Shown: positions 36,650-51,800 of the stretch, in pieces
Layout: every line of letters starts with the position of its first letter
Position numbering within the stretch: the stretch's first letter is position 1
Assembly (NCBI RefSeq): GCF_023343835.1
Contig: NC_064437.1
Location: 48,337,972-48,401,971 of the forward strand
Length of the DNA: 64,000 bases
Reading direction: 5' to 3'
Source of the DNA: Lagopus muta
Taxonomy: Eukaryota; Chordata; Aves; Galliformes; Phasianidae
The notes under the pieces: generated by a model
Told to the model about the DNA's origin: nothing
What the model saw: the letters and a program-made list of their open reading frames with translations, nothing else
The model's database searches: none
Position numbers and translations under genes: made by a program

Positions 36650-36800
36650 CTGAAGCTTGTTGCAGACATGAAAGGCAAGCATCTGTGATGAATGGCTAGG
36701 TGGAATTGAACCTGATATGCGGCAGGAGAATGGAATGGGTGACCTCCTGATGTTCTTTCCAACATTATTTCTCATGTATAATTCTGCAGATGGAAGAAGT
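36650..36800 (+). mobile_element. Old CR1 LINE 3' end fragment
   Basis: Around 36720-36785 the text gcaggagaatggaatgggtg, then tgacctcctgatgttctttcc and a degenerate attctg-type end, follows the order of the CR1 3' untranslated end (…GGATTGGACTAGATGATCT…CCTTCCAACC…ATTCTATG, recalled). It is diverged, and the 5' limit is unclear; a minus-strand frame of 133 codons at 36416-36817 is incidental. Confidence 0.5.
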
Positions 36801-39800
36801 CTCCTTTGGTCTTGCATTTACAAAGGAATGGAGAGATACAGAACAATCTGGCTAATGAATTTGGCAAAGCCATGCACAAAAGTTTAAATTTAGAAGTTTG
36901 ATTTGAATTTCATAATTTTTAATGTAAAATGAAAGCGGAAGGAAGCGTTAGGCACTAAATATGTGATGTGATTCCTACAGACTTCCTAAAGGGCGTCTCT
37001 AAATTCTTTGTAATCTTGATATTCACGAAGATCTGTATCATCTGTTGCAGAGCTTTTATCAGCTTTTAGTTTAAGATCTCTGTATCTGTGTGGATCCAAT
37101 AAAAAGTTAAATCTGATTTCAGTAATTCAGCTGGCTTGATCTGTCACCATTAACTTCTTTAGAAGAATTCTGAAGCAGAGAACAAATTGCCCATGGCTTG
37201 CATGAAAAGAATACTGATAAGTAAATAGGTAACTTGCTTTATGTATGAGATAATTAGATAAGTAACAGTAAATTAAGTGAATTGCAAAGTAAATTGGCAA
37301 TTGCTGATTATTAATGGTAGTCTTATGGGTACTTTCCTCACATTTTTTCCATCAGATGGATATCTGATTTGTCTGGTTATTTCAAAATCAGTTTAAAGTT
37401 TTCAGCTGCAGTTCTGTGACAGCTGAATATTATCTTCTGGGGATTTCAGGAGATGGAAGGTCTTCAGGGCTCTATTTGAAGCAGTAGAAAGAATTTTCTG
37501 AGTTATGAAAGGCTGCTGAAACAGTTACCAGCGTTTGCTGTATGTGCAAGGTGCATTTCTAAGACATGGTGCAATTTTTCACAAACAAAAGGCCACGTGG
37601 CTGGTGCTGATGTGTAAGAACTGCAAAAAAACCTACTTCCATAACCTGGAGGAATCATTGGATAGCATTCTGGTGTTAAGACGATGTAGAATATGTGTTA
37701 GAACAGATGTTCTAGAACAAGAACCTTTGAATTAGACCTTTGTTGCCAGCATCCTAGAGCTCCATTGGAGAAGTAGATGTTCTCTAATGATGTAGTGCAG
37801 GTCAAACAAGCAGGCACTGGTGGAGCCTGAAGTTTTTTATGCAAGGTCTAACCTCCAGAGTTCTGCTCAGTGAGACAACTGGGAAACCATGAAGCAATAT
37901 GTCCTGAAATTGGAAAGGGCTGCAGCAGGCAGTAAAAGTTTGCAGTCAAACAAAGCTCTAAGCCTCTACTTTGTTTTTGGTGGGCCAGGCTCCCTCCATA
38001 GGAGCTGAAAGCAGCCACGGTGCCACCATGTCCAGAGCCAGGAGTCAGAGAGCTAGTAAAGTGGCTCAGCAGGGCTGGGCTGGAGCAGAGGCAGCTTCCA
38101 ATGGTTCTGGCTTTCGTGAGGAGTGTCAAGTTTTTATGAGCATCGTTATGTTTTTATAGTTTAATGGGTTTCACTATTAAAGCATAACAAAGCATGTTAA
38201 AAACTTGCCATGCCTCATTTCCGCAGTCGGTAGCAACTCTTTGCTGTGTGCATTGTGGGTCCCTAGGAAACACTAAATAACAAAGGCCAGCTTAATGCTG
38301 TGCTTTTCATATCTTCCTTATCCACTTCAGTTATTTTATGCCCATTCTATTTTAAAAACTGTTTCGATTTTTGGATGTGTTTTATTCGTTTTCAAAGATC
38401 TCAGCTCAGTGGCTGGTCTAGAATTCACACCTATTGGTTGACTTCATTAGGAAATAAGATGGTAGTTTGCAGACTCCAGGTGAGAAGGGAGATAATTAAG
38501 ATTGTGTTTTGAAAGGCCATCATAGAAATAAAGGAGCACTAGATTGAAAAACAGGCTGAGGAATTTCGGTAAAGAAAAGGAAAAATCACTCAAGAATGGA
38601 ATTGACTGTAGTTGCAATGTATTTTAAACAATGCTACTCTCATATTCGCTTACAGGAGCTCTGAGATAGATCCAGGTTGCAGTCCCAGGGCAGATTAGTG
38701 TAGCAGCATTTAGAATTCTCTCTACTGATCTACAGACCTCACTCTTCTACTAAATGCTATGTAATTGATACTGATCATTACTCATCCCAAGTATTTCATT
38801 GTTGCAGGTTTTTAGGTGTTTTTTAGATGCAGTTGTACATGTGTCTAATGAAATTTTCAGTAGGAAGCTGATACCTATATTAAAAAATTTAGAAGATGTT
38901 ACTAGGCACTAACTGGCATTGGTTAATGCTTAAAAATATTATATTGGGTTCCTTGTGAGCTTTAGGATCAAAGCTCTTTAGAAATGTATTTTATTCACTT
39001 AATTTGTTCATATATTTTACAAGCTCTTGGAAACCAATGTAGGTCATTCTCAATATGATCCAGACATGAGGGTAAATCCAGTGATGATAATGCATTCAGA
39101 AAGGATGTATTTACCACAAGGTATTCCAGTGCTTGCAGTTGTGCTTTATCCACAAGATGGTTTTGTACTACATTCATCTTCCTGCTGTCTACACTTGATA
39201 CCAATTGCATTTGTGACTCAGAGTACAAGTTCATTGTGGGGTTACTTGCTATTGCCAAATTAACTTCACTCATTCTTTCCTCTTTGTTCCCAAGGAAGAA
39301 GGGTTCTAGGAAACTATTCCGAAGGGAGCTGATACATTTAGGGATTCTGTTTCATGGCCCACGTGTTACAGGACCTTTTATAGCAGAAGGTAGCTATGAT
39401 GAATGTCACTGATAACATATTACAGATGGATGTAAAATAACCCCTGCTTTATTTCCGTGGAAAATGATTTAACAGTAGAATGATGAACAGAGAAGAAAAT
39501 CCTTCTAATGACAGGATGTGTTTTTGAGGTTCTGAAATGATAGCTAGCCTTCTTGGGGAAGATAAATTAGCACAGGTGGCAATGACCCCAGCAGACAGAT
39601 TTCTTTTTTAAAAAGCTTCTAGCTTGGGAAGGAAGGTGAGGGATCCATTGTGTAGCAGTTCCTACAAAATGATTTCCTTCTGAGGAAGCATCTCTGCTTA
39701 ATGGGAGGGAGATAGAAAATAAGATTAATGCAGCTGCTCTGGTGTGAAATTTTATTTCTTCATCTCTTGAAGTAGTCATAGTTGATGCAATTCCACCAGT

Positions 39801-42800
39801 ATGTCAAGTGACAAAGCTGAATAGGTGTCTACTAAAAAAGGAAAATCTTATGTGAATGTTCACTTGTCTCATTCAGTGTTCATGAACATTCTTCTCTTCC
39901 CCTTTCCTGATACTGAGTATTTTTAGGTGCTGTAAATGAGAATTGTGTTTTTATCAGGAAATGTAGACAGTAATTCCAACTTGGCTATGTGTCTTAATAC
40001 AGTGAGTTTTTACTTGACAGTTATTGAGGTTTGAACAGGACAAATGTGATTTTAGTCTTTCTAATGTCGCAAGGAGTTGATTTGCCAGAGCAAACATGAT
40101 ATCAGTAATGATAAGGAGAGGTAGAAAGGAGCAAGACAATGCCGTGGAACTGAAAGACAAGATGATGCAATAAGAGATTAGTGCAGTGCAAGTAGGGGAA
40201 CTGCTCAAACTGAGCAATCAGGTGAATAAAATTGTATGCTCCCTTAAGGGCGAGGGAAAGTTGAACTGTCTAGACCTAGTGGGTTAGTGACAATTCTACT
40301 TCTGGCAACTAGCAGCCATGAAAGTTAAGCAAGTTGAAGAATATGTGCTAACAATGCTGGTATCATCAGTGTATCAAGTGCTGTGGTCTTTCGATGAGGG
40401 GTGATTTGCGTTTATTGCATCCATCATCTGCCTGCAGTTTGTCACCTGTCAAACAGCTGGCACATGGGTACCTCCCTCTCACTGTGCCTCCTGTTAACAC
40501 TAAGTATTATGCAGCTACTGAGGATATTTCGTTCACTTGTGAAACAATCCAGCAAACTAGTCTCACTGACCATTTCCAACTCTCAGACAGGAAGTTCTGT
40601 TCAAGCTACCTGAATAAATGCAAAGTGATTCACCATCTTTCCTTCATTAAAAGTAGTTTAAGTAAAGAACGTTTTATTGTGTGCATACATTTTCATATTT
40701 GTATCACATAGTTCACATAGTAATGTTTGTTTTAAAAAAAGCTTTTTTTTTTGTATTCACATAAAAATGAAATGGAAAAAGCTGCCTTTGCAAGGAATTT
40801 TTATTGGTGAAGCATATCGTTTACTTTGGCTCCATAAATCAAAATGCAGTTATGCTGCAAAATATGGGTAGCCCATTTAGAAATATTCCATCAGGAGGCA
40901 CAGAGGAACACGTATACCTGCTGTCTCAAATACACAGAGGAACAGGAACAGAAAATGCTGTTTATCTTTTATTGCAGTGTGGTGCTTTCCATTGGGTATG
41001 CTTTGTTCCTGCAATTTAAGATGTAATTGATAGCTTTAGTACTTTCCCTTGGGACAAAGTAACATTTTATTCAGTGTGTCATTTTGACTTTTCATTATTC
41101 TTTCAAAAACATTCTATCAAAAATATTGTGGACTTTGCCATAAGAAGTTTTATAATTCATTTTTAATTATTTTTATCCTCAGTATATGTATGTGTGTAGT
41201 AAGTGCTACATACATCCTTCAGTTATGTACCTGCACTTTGCAAGATGCATTTGTCTATTGTTTGGATAAAGCCCACAGATGACATCAGTTAGCTTTAAAT
41301 CCCAAGGCTTTTTAGCAAATTACTTAATTTCGTACTTAATCGCTCAAAGTTTTTATAGAACTACTCAGAACAATGCAGAGCTGGGCACTAATGTCAGGAT
41401 TTTATAAATTAATACAGCTTTAAAATACTATGAAATAACTCCGATGTTTGCATTCATGGTCTTAAATTTTGTGCTTATTTTATAAATTCATTTTGAAAGC
41501 CATTTAGAATGAAAAGAGGAAGCTTCAGAAGTCATTTATAGATTTTTGCTTATAAAAAGGCTGTGCCAGAATTGAAGATGAGTCTAAAACCCTGCTAACT
41601 GTACGGATAGCTTGGGAGAGATAAATGTGTGTATCTGGTTGTAAGTTGCTGAAGGGAGTATTGGCTTGCGATCTGAAAGCTAACTAAGTCAGAATGCCTG
41701 AAGAGTGGTATATTTCAAATGATATAATAATGGAACAGCATAGTTACCTTACAATTCAAACAAAGTCCTTTGGGCAAGGATTGTATGTACAGTGTGTCCT
41801 CCAAGCTAATATTTCAATGCAAATAATGACTAAAAAAACCACCGTCATTAGAAAGACCAGCAAATGGTCAAAGCAGTTTGAATGCTCATCTCTTGACCTT
41901 GGGGTTTGCTGTAAAACAGCAGGTGATATGCTGGGAAGATTTGAATGAAAGAAGCTTATGTGCTTCAGTGTGTTCTGTGGATTAAAAATTCTATTTCTGT
42001 CTGTCTAATCTAGACTGATGAGAAAATTAACAAACTAAGTTCCTAGCTTTGAATATTTAGGGTTCTCATTGTTCAGTCTCATTTCTGATTCCTGAAACTT
42101 ATGTTTTCAAGCAAGTGTAATGTAATCAATGCAGGATGAACTGCAGTAACAGATCTTCAGTAGAAAGTTAAATATATTATTAAAAGTAAAGAAAAAAATT
42201 GTGACATTGTGAACAATTCTATTTCTAGTATACTTTCACATATAAAGAAAAATGGCTGTGTTGTTGTAGGGAAAACTTGTACAGTGTAATTGTAGTACGT
42301 GAGCGGGAAAAATTTCTATAAAATCTTCCAGAGCAAACAGAAGTAATTTCCTTTTTGAAAAGCCCCTAGTAGAGTAGCCTGAATGTTTCTATAAATGTCA
42401 CTAGTGCAGTACAGCCAGTTACACTTCCTCCCTTGAACCGCATACTTAGCACCGCAAGTTTCTTGCATTGTAACTGTAGAGGGTAGCAATAATTTTTTGA
42501 GCTGTGGTGCATTGCATGTGTGCGTTCTTTCAGTGAGACTGGAAGACTTTTGGAGAAGGTGCACTGTTATCAGGTAACTACATGCATGTACTTAAAGCAT
42601 GAAAACTCTAGCTCTGGCATACTCAAAGCCAACTTTGTAGAGTTCCCAATTAATCGAGTAGTATCAAGTATCAATCTAGACTGCTGTATTCTTTAAAGAA
42701 GCATTACAGCCCTTACCCAATATTATTAAGACTCTCTGTGAGTGTATTTTTTTTCAAGCAGTTCTGGCTTGGGCTATATTCTTACAGTCTCTCACAGAAC

Positions 42801-45800
42801 TTGCAGGTCATTGCCTATTTGCATATCTGACATGTTGTAGGACTTGTGATCTGAATTTGGCATTTGGTTTTTGTTTATCTAATTAGATTCATGGACTACT
42901 TTGCTCTTAATCTATCATGATTTCCTGTCTTTTCATTGTTGGAGGTGAGGGTGTGATCTCCCTGAAGTGTTTTCTTCACCTTTCTGGCTGTGGTTAGAGA
43001 AGTTTTCCCTTTGTTCTCGTCTCAGAATGGAACACAGTGAGCATCCTTACGGATTGCTTGCTGACTGGTGTCACCATTTCATCACCATACACATTAAAAA
43101 ATCTTTCCAGGAAGAGTAGTGTTTATGGTGCGGGAAATGACACTTAATTTTGTAAAACAAAACAAAAGCTTCAGAGGGTTCCTTTGTTTTGCAATTATGT
43201 AAACTTTCATTGCTGCTTGAATCCAATAGTTGAGGTGTTGCTTTTCACATACTCTGAGCCATTTACTTCAAAGCTTCTTAAACAAAGTTGTCTGTCCTTC
43301 AAGTGTTACAGGATCTCGAACTGCCTGCAGTAAGAATCTACTTCTATTATGTTCTTGACAATGGCTTATTCTTTTGGCTGTCAAATACTGCACTGAAAGT
43401 GTCACATATGAGATGTGTCTCAGTCAGAGGGGACATGAATTGGAAGTTGTTTAGGTGTTCTGGGAAAATAAGGGAATATTTAGCATGGGCATGTAACTGA
43501 AGGATGCTTGGATTAAGAGCTCTGGTGCGGAGACTGCAGCTAGTTGGGCAGAAAGGGAATGGATAGCTAGGATAAACTGGAAATGGTTAGAAAGTGAGTT
43601 TGAGTTTAGAGGAAAGGAAGGGGGGGAAAAAAAAAACAAACAAAAAAACCTTCCACAAACCCAGGTGAGAAGGCTGAGTCTAGCATATACAGACTGTGAA
43701 GGAAAATCTCTAGCAATGGGACACTGGATCGTGGGTCCAGAGTCTTCCTTTTGTAATCATTTGCCTAATTCTTTTCATGGCTACCGCTATCTCTGCAACA
43801 AATGGGGCAGGAGTCTTCTTTGTCGTGCAACCTTCTCAAAGCAAATCTGCCTGAAGCAGTGAATTAACTAAAAGTCTATAGATAAACAGTGTTCTGGATG
43901 TGATTTTAGATCCCCAGATGTACGTACCCAGAGGCAGAATTCAGAATGAGCATACAAACTGAATTAAAGCACTTTCAAATATCTGCTGTTTAGCTTTGCT
44001 TCAGAAGTATTGTTAATATTTCTGTATATACTAGAAGGATGTGGTACATAAAGATGCATGCATCTGTGGAAGATGTGTATTCAGGCATACTGCAGACTAT
44101 AGAAATGGTAGCAGAGATGGAATTATGTGCACACAGACATACAGAACGTAAGGCCATGCATGCGCATATACAAATACAGATTCACACAAGTGAATGGTTT
44201 TACACTGAATACACATGTATGTTCTCCCAAAATTGTGTACAGTGGCAGAAAGGCCTGGAGTTGTGCAAACATCATTAGAAGACACATGCAGGCCGTGACA
44301 CTCTCAGGCTGAAAAAAATGCTGAAAAATACTGTCTAGGAGAACAAAACAGGAGAGTCAACCCATCAAATGACTGGAACTAAAATAATGCTGGAGAGCAT
44401 ATCCTGGCCAAAAGCACTGCCAGCAACTCAGTCAGTCACACAGCAAGAGCAGTCATCCACACATACATATTCAAGAAAAATATCTACCACCTGCCAACTG
44501 GCTACTAGCAACCATGGCCTGTGTGTGTGTGGCCAGCATGTTGGTGCCAGTGCTAGAAGAGGAGTGGGAAGAAAGGAAACAGCAATAGGAAATCAGAAAC
44601 AACAGAGGTGAGATAGAACCAGTGCTCTCCGTCAAAACATTTGCTTAATACAAACAAAAGTCTGGAATGCGTACAATTTCTTTTACAGAGTGTAAGATCC
44701 AGGTCATGTGTGAAACTTCAGGAGGTCCTGTATGTGTGCAGCACATTTCTCTGCTTAGCCCAAGTCAAATGTCTTAAATGCTGAACAATGCAACAGGTGC
44801 CTAATTGACTTCCACTCTTTCAATTCAAGTAACAAGAAGAAATCTGGTCAAGTGGTGAGAATAGGATGTTCAGTCAGGTTGGTGTTCTAGGCAGTCTCTG
44901 AACTGCTCTGTGATCTTGGCTGACTTAATCATGTTCTTTGTGTCTAAATCTACCATGTGTAAAATAAGGATAATGCTTCTCAAGCTCTTAAGGAAAGAAG
45001 ATCAAAAGGAGGAATACAAAACTCCTCAAGATTCAAGGAAGATTCCAAGCAGAGGAAAGCTGACTTGCAAATAAAACTCTTGAAGCTTGTAAAAGTGTGT
45101 TGCGGGGTAGACCTAAGTGATACCTCTATTTCATGGCAGTCAAATTTCATATTCACAGTGATTCTGCATCAGTATTTCCTGTATTTTATTAATAGCATTC
45201 AGTAGTATACAATGCATTGTTACAGTATCATACTACTGTACAGAGTCCCCATAACTAAACTAAATACTGAATAACTGAAAAAAGTGAATTTGACCTCTGT
45301 AATTTCAGCATTCTCATTCTTTACCCTGAATGCCTAATAGCAATTTTTTTTATCCACTGTTCTTAGCTGTTCCCTTCTGAAGATTTTTACTTGAGCCTTA
45401 ATCCTGACGAAAATTGATCAACGGTGTTAACTGTTTACGTATCCTGCTGTATGGGATGTATTATAAATTAGGACATAATCTATTCTTGTTTAAGGTAGTA
45501 TGAGTTTTTACTAGATTTAATGCAGTTGCGTTCTCCTGTACTCTAAAAGTCATAAGAAACCATGTTGGGAATCCTTTTAGCCAAGCTAAGCTACATGTCT
45601 TGGCTTCTCATCGATCATGAGTTATAGTGTTAAGTTTGTGTTTCAGATCAGGCATAGAAAGCATCTGAAACAAGATCATTATCCATCCAGGTATGTGTGT
45701 GGTTTTGGTCAGAAAATCGGTATGAGATCTAAGAATACAAACAAATTTCTGTTAAGTACAGTGAATTTTGTTTCCAATGTATTCAGGGTTTTTAAGAAAA

Positions 45801-48800
45801 AAAAAAAGGTATTTCATTGGAAAGTTTCAGGTCAGCAATTTACCAGTTCTTAAATTCTTAATTGAATTTCACCTTATATTCTAACTGTAGAATTGCTCAG
45901 TTTCACAATGAGTTGTTTTCTTGTCAGTGCCATTCCAAACTTGTAACTGTTTGCCATTTCAAACTATAACTTGTGAATTTTATGCATTTAAGAAAAGAGA
46001 GGATGAGACAGTTCAATGGGGATGGTTGGAATAACCGGATTTTGTATGGGAATTTTGTATGGGTCTTGATTCTTTTGGTCTTCAAATAGCTCATAATAGA
46101 ACATTAGAGCTCACTTGGAAACTGTATAAGAATGATTCTTCTGTGGAGATGCTTTACTGGGTGACTGAAGGCCGTTGTGCATCTGCTTTGCCCATATTTT
46201 GAGTCTGCCAGATACTAGAAGTCCAACTCAGAAGCTATGCGCTGAAAAGCAAGATATATTAGCTCAGGCTGAGTGCCATGTTCATATGGTTACGTGGCTT
46301 TCTGGGGAGCTGGCTGACATCTGGCTTGTGTGAAGTGTGGCAGAGTAAAATCCCAACTGTCTGCACCTATTCATCTGGACATACCCAACATGTGGCTGGA
46401 GAAACAAGTTGTAATTCACTGCCTAGTAAACTTTACTGTTTTTCAGTTTCACTTCTGACTTGTGTATTACCAGGTTACGTTCTGTGTTTACTCAGAATCT
46501 TCACTGCTTGTGTTCATCTCATGCCCATTATTAATGTACTGAAAACACTGTACAAATAAATAACTACAGCTGCTCAGGATTCACTAAGTTCTCAGAATAA
46601 ACCTGGCTTTAAGTCTAGTTGAAAATATTCATCAAAGTGAATGCTGGTTTTCATTGGAGAAGAGCTGAAGAGTCATGCTTTTCTGGAAAAGAGTGACTGT
46701 TCAATTTCTTCATGTTAAAAATGTAAAAAATATAAAATATTATAAATATTTTCTACTTGCACTTTCAGTAGTCTAAAAAAATAAATTTAAATTCCATTAT
46801 ATTGTTGCTAGTCAAAAGTTGATGACTAAGTACTAGAAAATGTTTGGAAAAATTACAAATTACTTCAAAGTTACAACTTTTTTTCTCCAGTTCTATTTAT
46901 ATTTTATATTATTGGGGTTCATGTAGGGAACATGTAAAGTTGAGCTGAAATTAAACATTGTAAATTGCTTTAAGTCCAAAGGGATCCACATGAATTTTAA
47001 GGAGTCTGGAGGAGAACATACTAGTTAATGTTTAGATTTTTGTGTGATTCAGGTCCCTAAAAGCTACCATTCCAGGGGGTAAAGGCACATCCTATCAAAG
47101 TTGCTTCCTGCAGAAAATGCCAGAGGCCTTGCTATCTGCCATTTCCACTCAGATATAAGGGGGTGGTCAATTTGACTTCAGGGTTAGATGTGTTGGACTC
47201 AGTTCTCCTTCTGAGTTCCAGGTGAGGTGATGTTCCTCATCAATCTTCTTGGCCTGGGTGTACAAAGATGACATTTAAAAGGGTCATTCAACACCTCCTG
47301 CCTTTCCAGAGTGGACATGGAGACTCTGTTAGGTGTAGATGTAGAGGGAAAAAAATACAGTACCTTGTGCAGGTAAGACCACCAGAGGATCTTACCCAAT
47401 GCTGCAGTGCAAATAATAGCTCTTAGTTACCAGTACATTTGGTTCAGTAGTATGCATGGGGAAGTTCTATAAAAGTTGATGACGATTTATCTTGAAGTCT
47501 CCTTACTGTTTCTTGTGAGGATGGTGCAAAAAACAGAATGCTGATCTGGTAAATGCTGATCTGGTACTATGTGTAGAGAGAAAGTGGAAAGACTCTTCCT
47601 CTAGCAAACACCAGATTAGTTCCCGTCCTTCCATTTCCAGATACCACTTCCAGGCTATTGTAAACTTGAAAGTAATGTATTTGAAAGACATCCTGCTCAG
47701 GGCCTTTGAAGGCTTAGAAAGGAATTATCCAATATAACAAATTCTTGGATTTTCCATTATTATGGCTTCTCCTGCTCATAGCACAGACTCCAATAACTAC
47801 TTGGTGGCTGTGGTGTGCAGCCCTTTCATTATGAGAACATTCCTTGGTTTCGAGTGCTGTTCCATGATCTCCAAACTGACCTTTTGTGTTTGTGTTTCTT
47901 TATGGTAGGAGTGGCATAATTGCTGCAAAAGCAAAGTGTCAGATGAGCCTGTTTATTCCACAGTATTAAAATGCATGCTGCTTCTTCACATTGCTGTCAA
48001 TAGTGCCTCTAAGGCAGAGTAATCGAAGCTTGGATGGAAGTCTGACAAGGTGCAGGAGACAGCCCAACTCAGGGAGAAAGTTTACTCTGGGGTTCGTGTT
48101 TCAGTTCATTTTACCAGTGTATCTAAGCTCTGAAAAGAGTGAGCGTTCAGGCTATGCAATTTCATTTGCCTATGTTCTTTATCCCAAGTGAATGGAAGAT
48201 ACAGAACAATTGTGTGAAGCATTGTGATTGCCTCCATGTGTGAAGCTCAGTGTTTGTTTAAATATTCACAGGCACTAGGTCTACGCATGCTGGCTCTCTA
48301 ACCAAAGCTAAAGCGATTACTTCTGTTCTCTGAACGAATTGGAAAAGCAAAAAAAGATCTGGTTTAATTCAAAGCAGATGCTTTTTCCTTACACTTAGGA
48401 ACAATGTGTCATGCACACTAGATATGACTGTACGTAGCTCAGGGGAAAGGCTGGTTGGTGCCCTCCTTCGGGGAGTGCTGCCTCTAGTCCTGATAAGGAC
48501 ATCTGATGAGTGTGTTTCTTCAAGTTCTGTCATATACTCAGAGTGGGACCTCGGGGTTGCAATTTAATCTCTTCATCTTTAGGTTGCTCAGGCAATAAGC
48601 CTTTTCTTTGCTCACTTAAATTACAGATTCTAGAGGGAACCAATAGTGTATGTCCAGCATAGAATTCACCTTAAGTTTCTGGATATGACAGTAATACAGT
48701 TGTAATGTGCTCTTCTGGGTGGGGTGTCACTTTCCTTCTGCACAAAGCTTTATTCTTCTACTGGCCACAGAAAGCCTGGGAATTAGGTGGCTAGCTTAAT

Positions 48801-51800
48801 CTGAAGTTTGGCTTTTTTCACACTTCTCATAGTTTTGTTTTTTTTTTTTTAATAAATTCTGAATAGTCTATGTTACAAAATCTACTACTCAGTGCTGCAA
48901 ATATTTGTCTCTCGCCAATGCTTATTTTTGCTCATCAGTTTATTTCACTTGATGAATGAGCACCCATCTCTGTTTTAATTTTCAAGGTAAATGTCTGAGC
49001 TGAATCTTGCTGTATAGTCTCTCCAATACTGGACCACCCACTTGCCCTGGGTCCTTTAAAACAAACAGTCAAAACATCTAAGTTCTTTGTTCACCCTCAA
49101 CTTTGCTGGTGTTATTTTACAAGCGTAATCTTGTTTAATGCCTCATAATTAGTGGTAACAGCCTTTTTAACTTCTGCAGCTGTCAAAACCATGTATCTCT
49201 AGCAAAAGCATAATGAATGCTAGGTATCCAGGCAGTAGGCTACATTACCACTGCAGTTTGTCTCAGCTAAAAAAAAAAAAAATCTCTGACGTAACTCACA
49301 TAATTTTGGTTCTTGCTGCTGATCAAATTCATGTTGTTGTTTTTAAATTATCTCATTCCTCTAGAAGCATCTAACAAAGACATCAAGGCAGACAGCTTTC
49401 CAAAGGAAAAGAGTGTTTCTCTGCATTGTTCCTTTTCTTTTAAGAAGGATCCAAAAATGCAGCAGAAGCTATACGAAAACCCCCACTAGAAACATGACAA
49501 ACAAAATAGTAAATTAAAGGCTGCCTGCCACATGCCAATAGTCAGAATGTGGGATGTTAAAAAGATCTTGGAAATGGACTGTGAACTCTACAGTTGTTAC
49601 ATAGCTGTGTTCTTAACAAGCTTGAAAGCAGTATTGTCTGTGCTTTGTGCATTGAAACTGGGATTTAGGAGCATGCCTGGGGTGCTAGCTGCAATTCTGC
49701 TAGTGTAGGACTCCGGCTATGTCATGCTCCTGGCATTGGACCTTTGCAGAAGATAGAATAAGAAAGCATGAATAAAGGCAGCATGTCTAACGTGATTCAG
49801 GGTGTTTGTTGAAGATACTGTTGTAATGCTGGGTGTGACAGAACCTACTGAGTCAAGTTTGTGCAAGTGCAGGTGAACTAAATTTTGTCCATACTGACTG
49901 GTAGATCCTTATTTCAGCCATGTTGTATATGGGTATGGAACACACTTAAAACAAAGGTAGTTCCAAACTGGGCAGTTAGTGTTAGCAAAGCCAGAAACAA
50001 CGTTGGTTATTGTGTGATGTTAAATAATTCCAGGTCACACACAAGAGTGAAAGCCCAAGACTGACTCTCCCTAATGGTGTTCTGCATATTACTTGTAGAA
50101 CTGAGAATTGCAACTTGGAAATGCTGGCTTTCACTGGCAGCATGTACTTAGATTTTGTCAATTTTCTAATTTTTTTCTGCTGAATATTAAGCAGATTTGT
50201 GTTCTGAAAAGTTGGTGCCTCAAATTAATCTCTACTTATTTGTAAGGCTGCAGTTCTACTTTCAAAAAATTGATTTTTTGAAAGGGAATATTTTCTTTTA
50301 ATGAAGCTTCCATTTTTATTTTTATTTTTTTTTTTCAGAAAAGAACTCCTTCAAACTCTGAATTATTTTTCAAATGTAACTACGGCATTTTGTTTTGGAT
50401 CAAAGATGGCAATCTTTGTCTTGAAGTGATGCTTCCTTTTAACTTTTCTAAGACTGAAAATGTTGGTTTATAATTGAGTTGACACTAATTTGTTCTTGAT
50501 GTCTTAAAAATGCCTACATCATCCAAAAAGGGGAAAAAAAAAAACACCGAAGCATAGCATGACCTTCCTCCTAATTTCTAGTTCTTTCCTGTACATGCTT
50601 TTTCTCTTGTATTCTAAATGAAAAGTCCTCTGCTGTTCCTCAGATTTCACAATAGTCCTCAACTAGAAAAATGTGCATTCCAGGAGCGTAAAGAGAGCGT
50701 GTAGTGTGGCATGTGAAATCTGCTTTGAACTGTAAGACTTCAAGGTCTGTGATTAAGTATTTAGTTCTGAATCATTAATCTTCTGGGAAGTTCTTTTTGC
50801 TCAAATCCTGGACATTCTTGTTGTAATGCTGTGCTAGAGACTTCAGACAACAGCAAATTGATGGCACTCCAGAAGGATTAGGCTTTTGAAAAATTATTTT
50901 CCTCTAATGAGAGCTCTCTTAGGAAGTGATGTCCATTGTTGCCAATGTAAATATTCACCTAGCAGTCTCGTGACTATGCCAGCAATAAAACTTCTTCCAG
51001 AAAAAACATGACACTGTACCATATGTGAGGAGCATGGTGTGTGGTGAAAGCACAAAGGGCAGGCAAGCAAGCCTCAGTTACAGAAGAAACTTCTCAAGCT
51101 TAGAAAAACTTGTTATCAAGGAGTGATATATAGTCACTTCTGTTTACATTGCAGAAGTCCTTGGAGCACTCTTCTTAACTCTGTACTCCATATCACAGTA
51201 TCTGAAGCTCATCATGAGAAACAACCTCAGGTTGAAGTACAAGCTGTCTAGGCAAGAAAAATAGGCAGCTGAGAGGCAGCAAAACAAAAACTACAAACTA
51301 CAAAAACTAGAGGCAGTTGCGGAGTTGAAAATTATAATCCAAAGTAGAGTGCTGACTTATCTGAAATCCACATGATTTTGTCATTTAATAGTAAAGTGGT
51401 AGGATTTTTCTGTCCTCTACAATGCCAAGTGCAGTCACTTGTTTTACTTACAAATTCCTAATGCTCATGAATTCTTGTGAGTACCAATAAATGAATCTTT
51501 CTTTTAGAAGTGTGGAGACTTGTTACAAGCCTTCTCATTGCTGGGCTGCTCTTCCCACCAGTCTTTGTCCCTGGCTCGCACTCATTCTTACAACTACTGA
51601 AAAAAAGGTGATATCATCTGCTGAAAAATAAGCACTTTTTTTTTTCAGGAAGACTTTTATGAAGAGTTATTTTTTCCCATCAAACTGTGCAGCTTCCACT
51701 ATTTTGACAGAGAAAAGATGATTTTATGAAATGTGTTATTAATCTTCTGCCATGAGCAGCTGGTTCCAAGCAGTTGGGTTGACCACTTAATGCCTGGTTA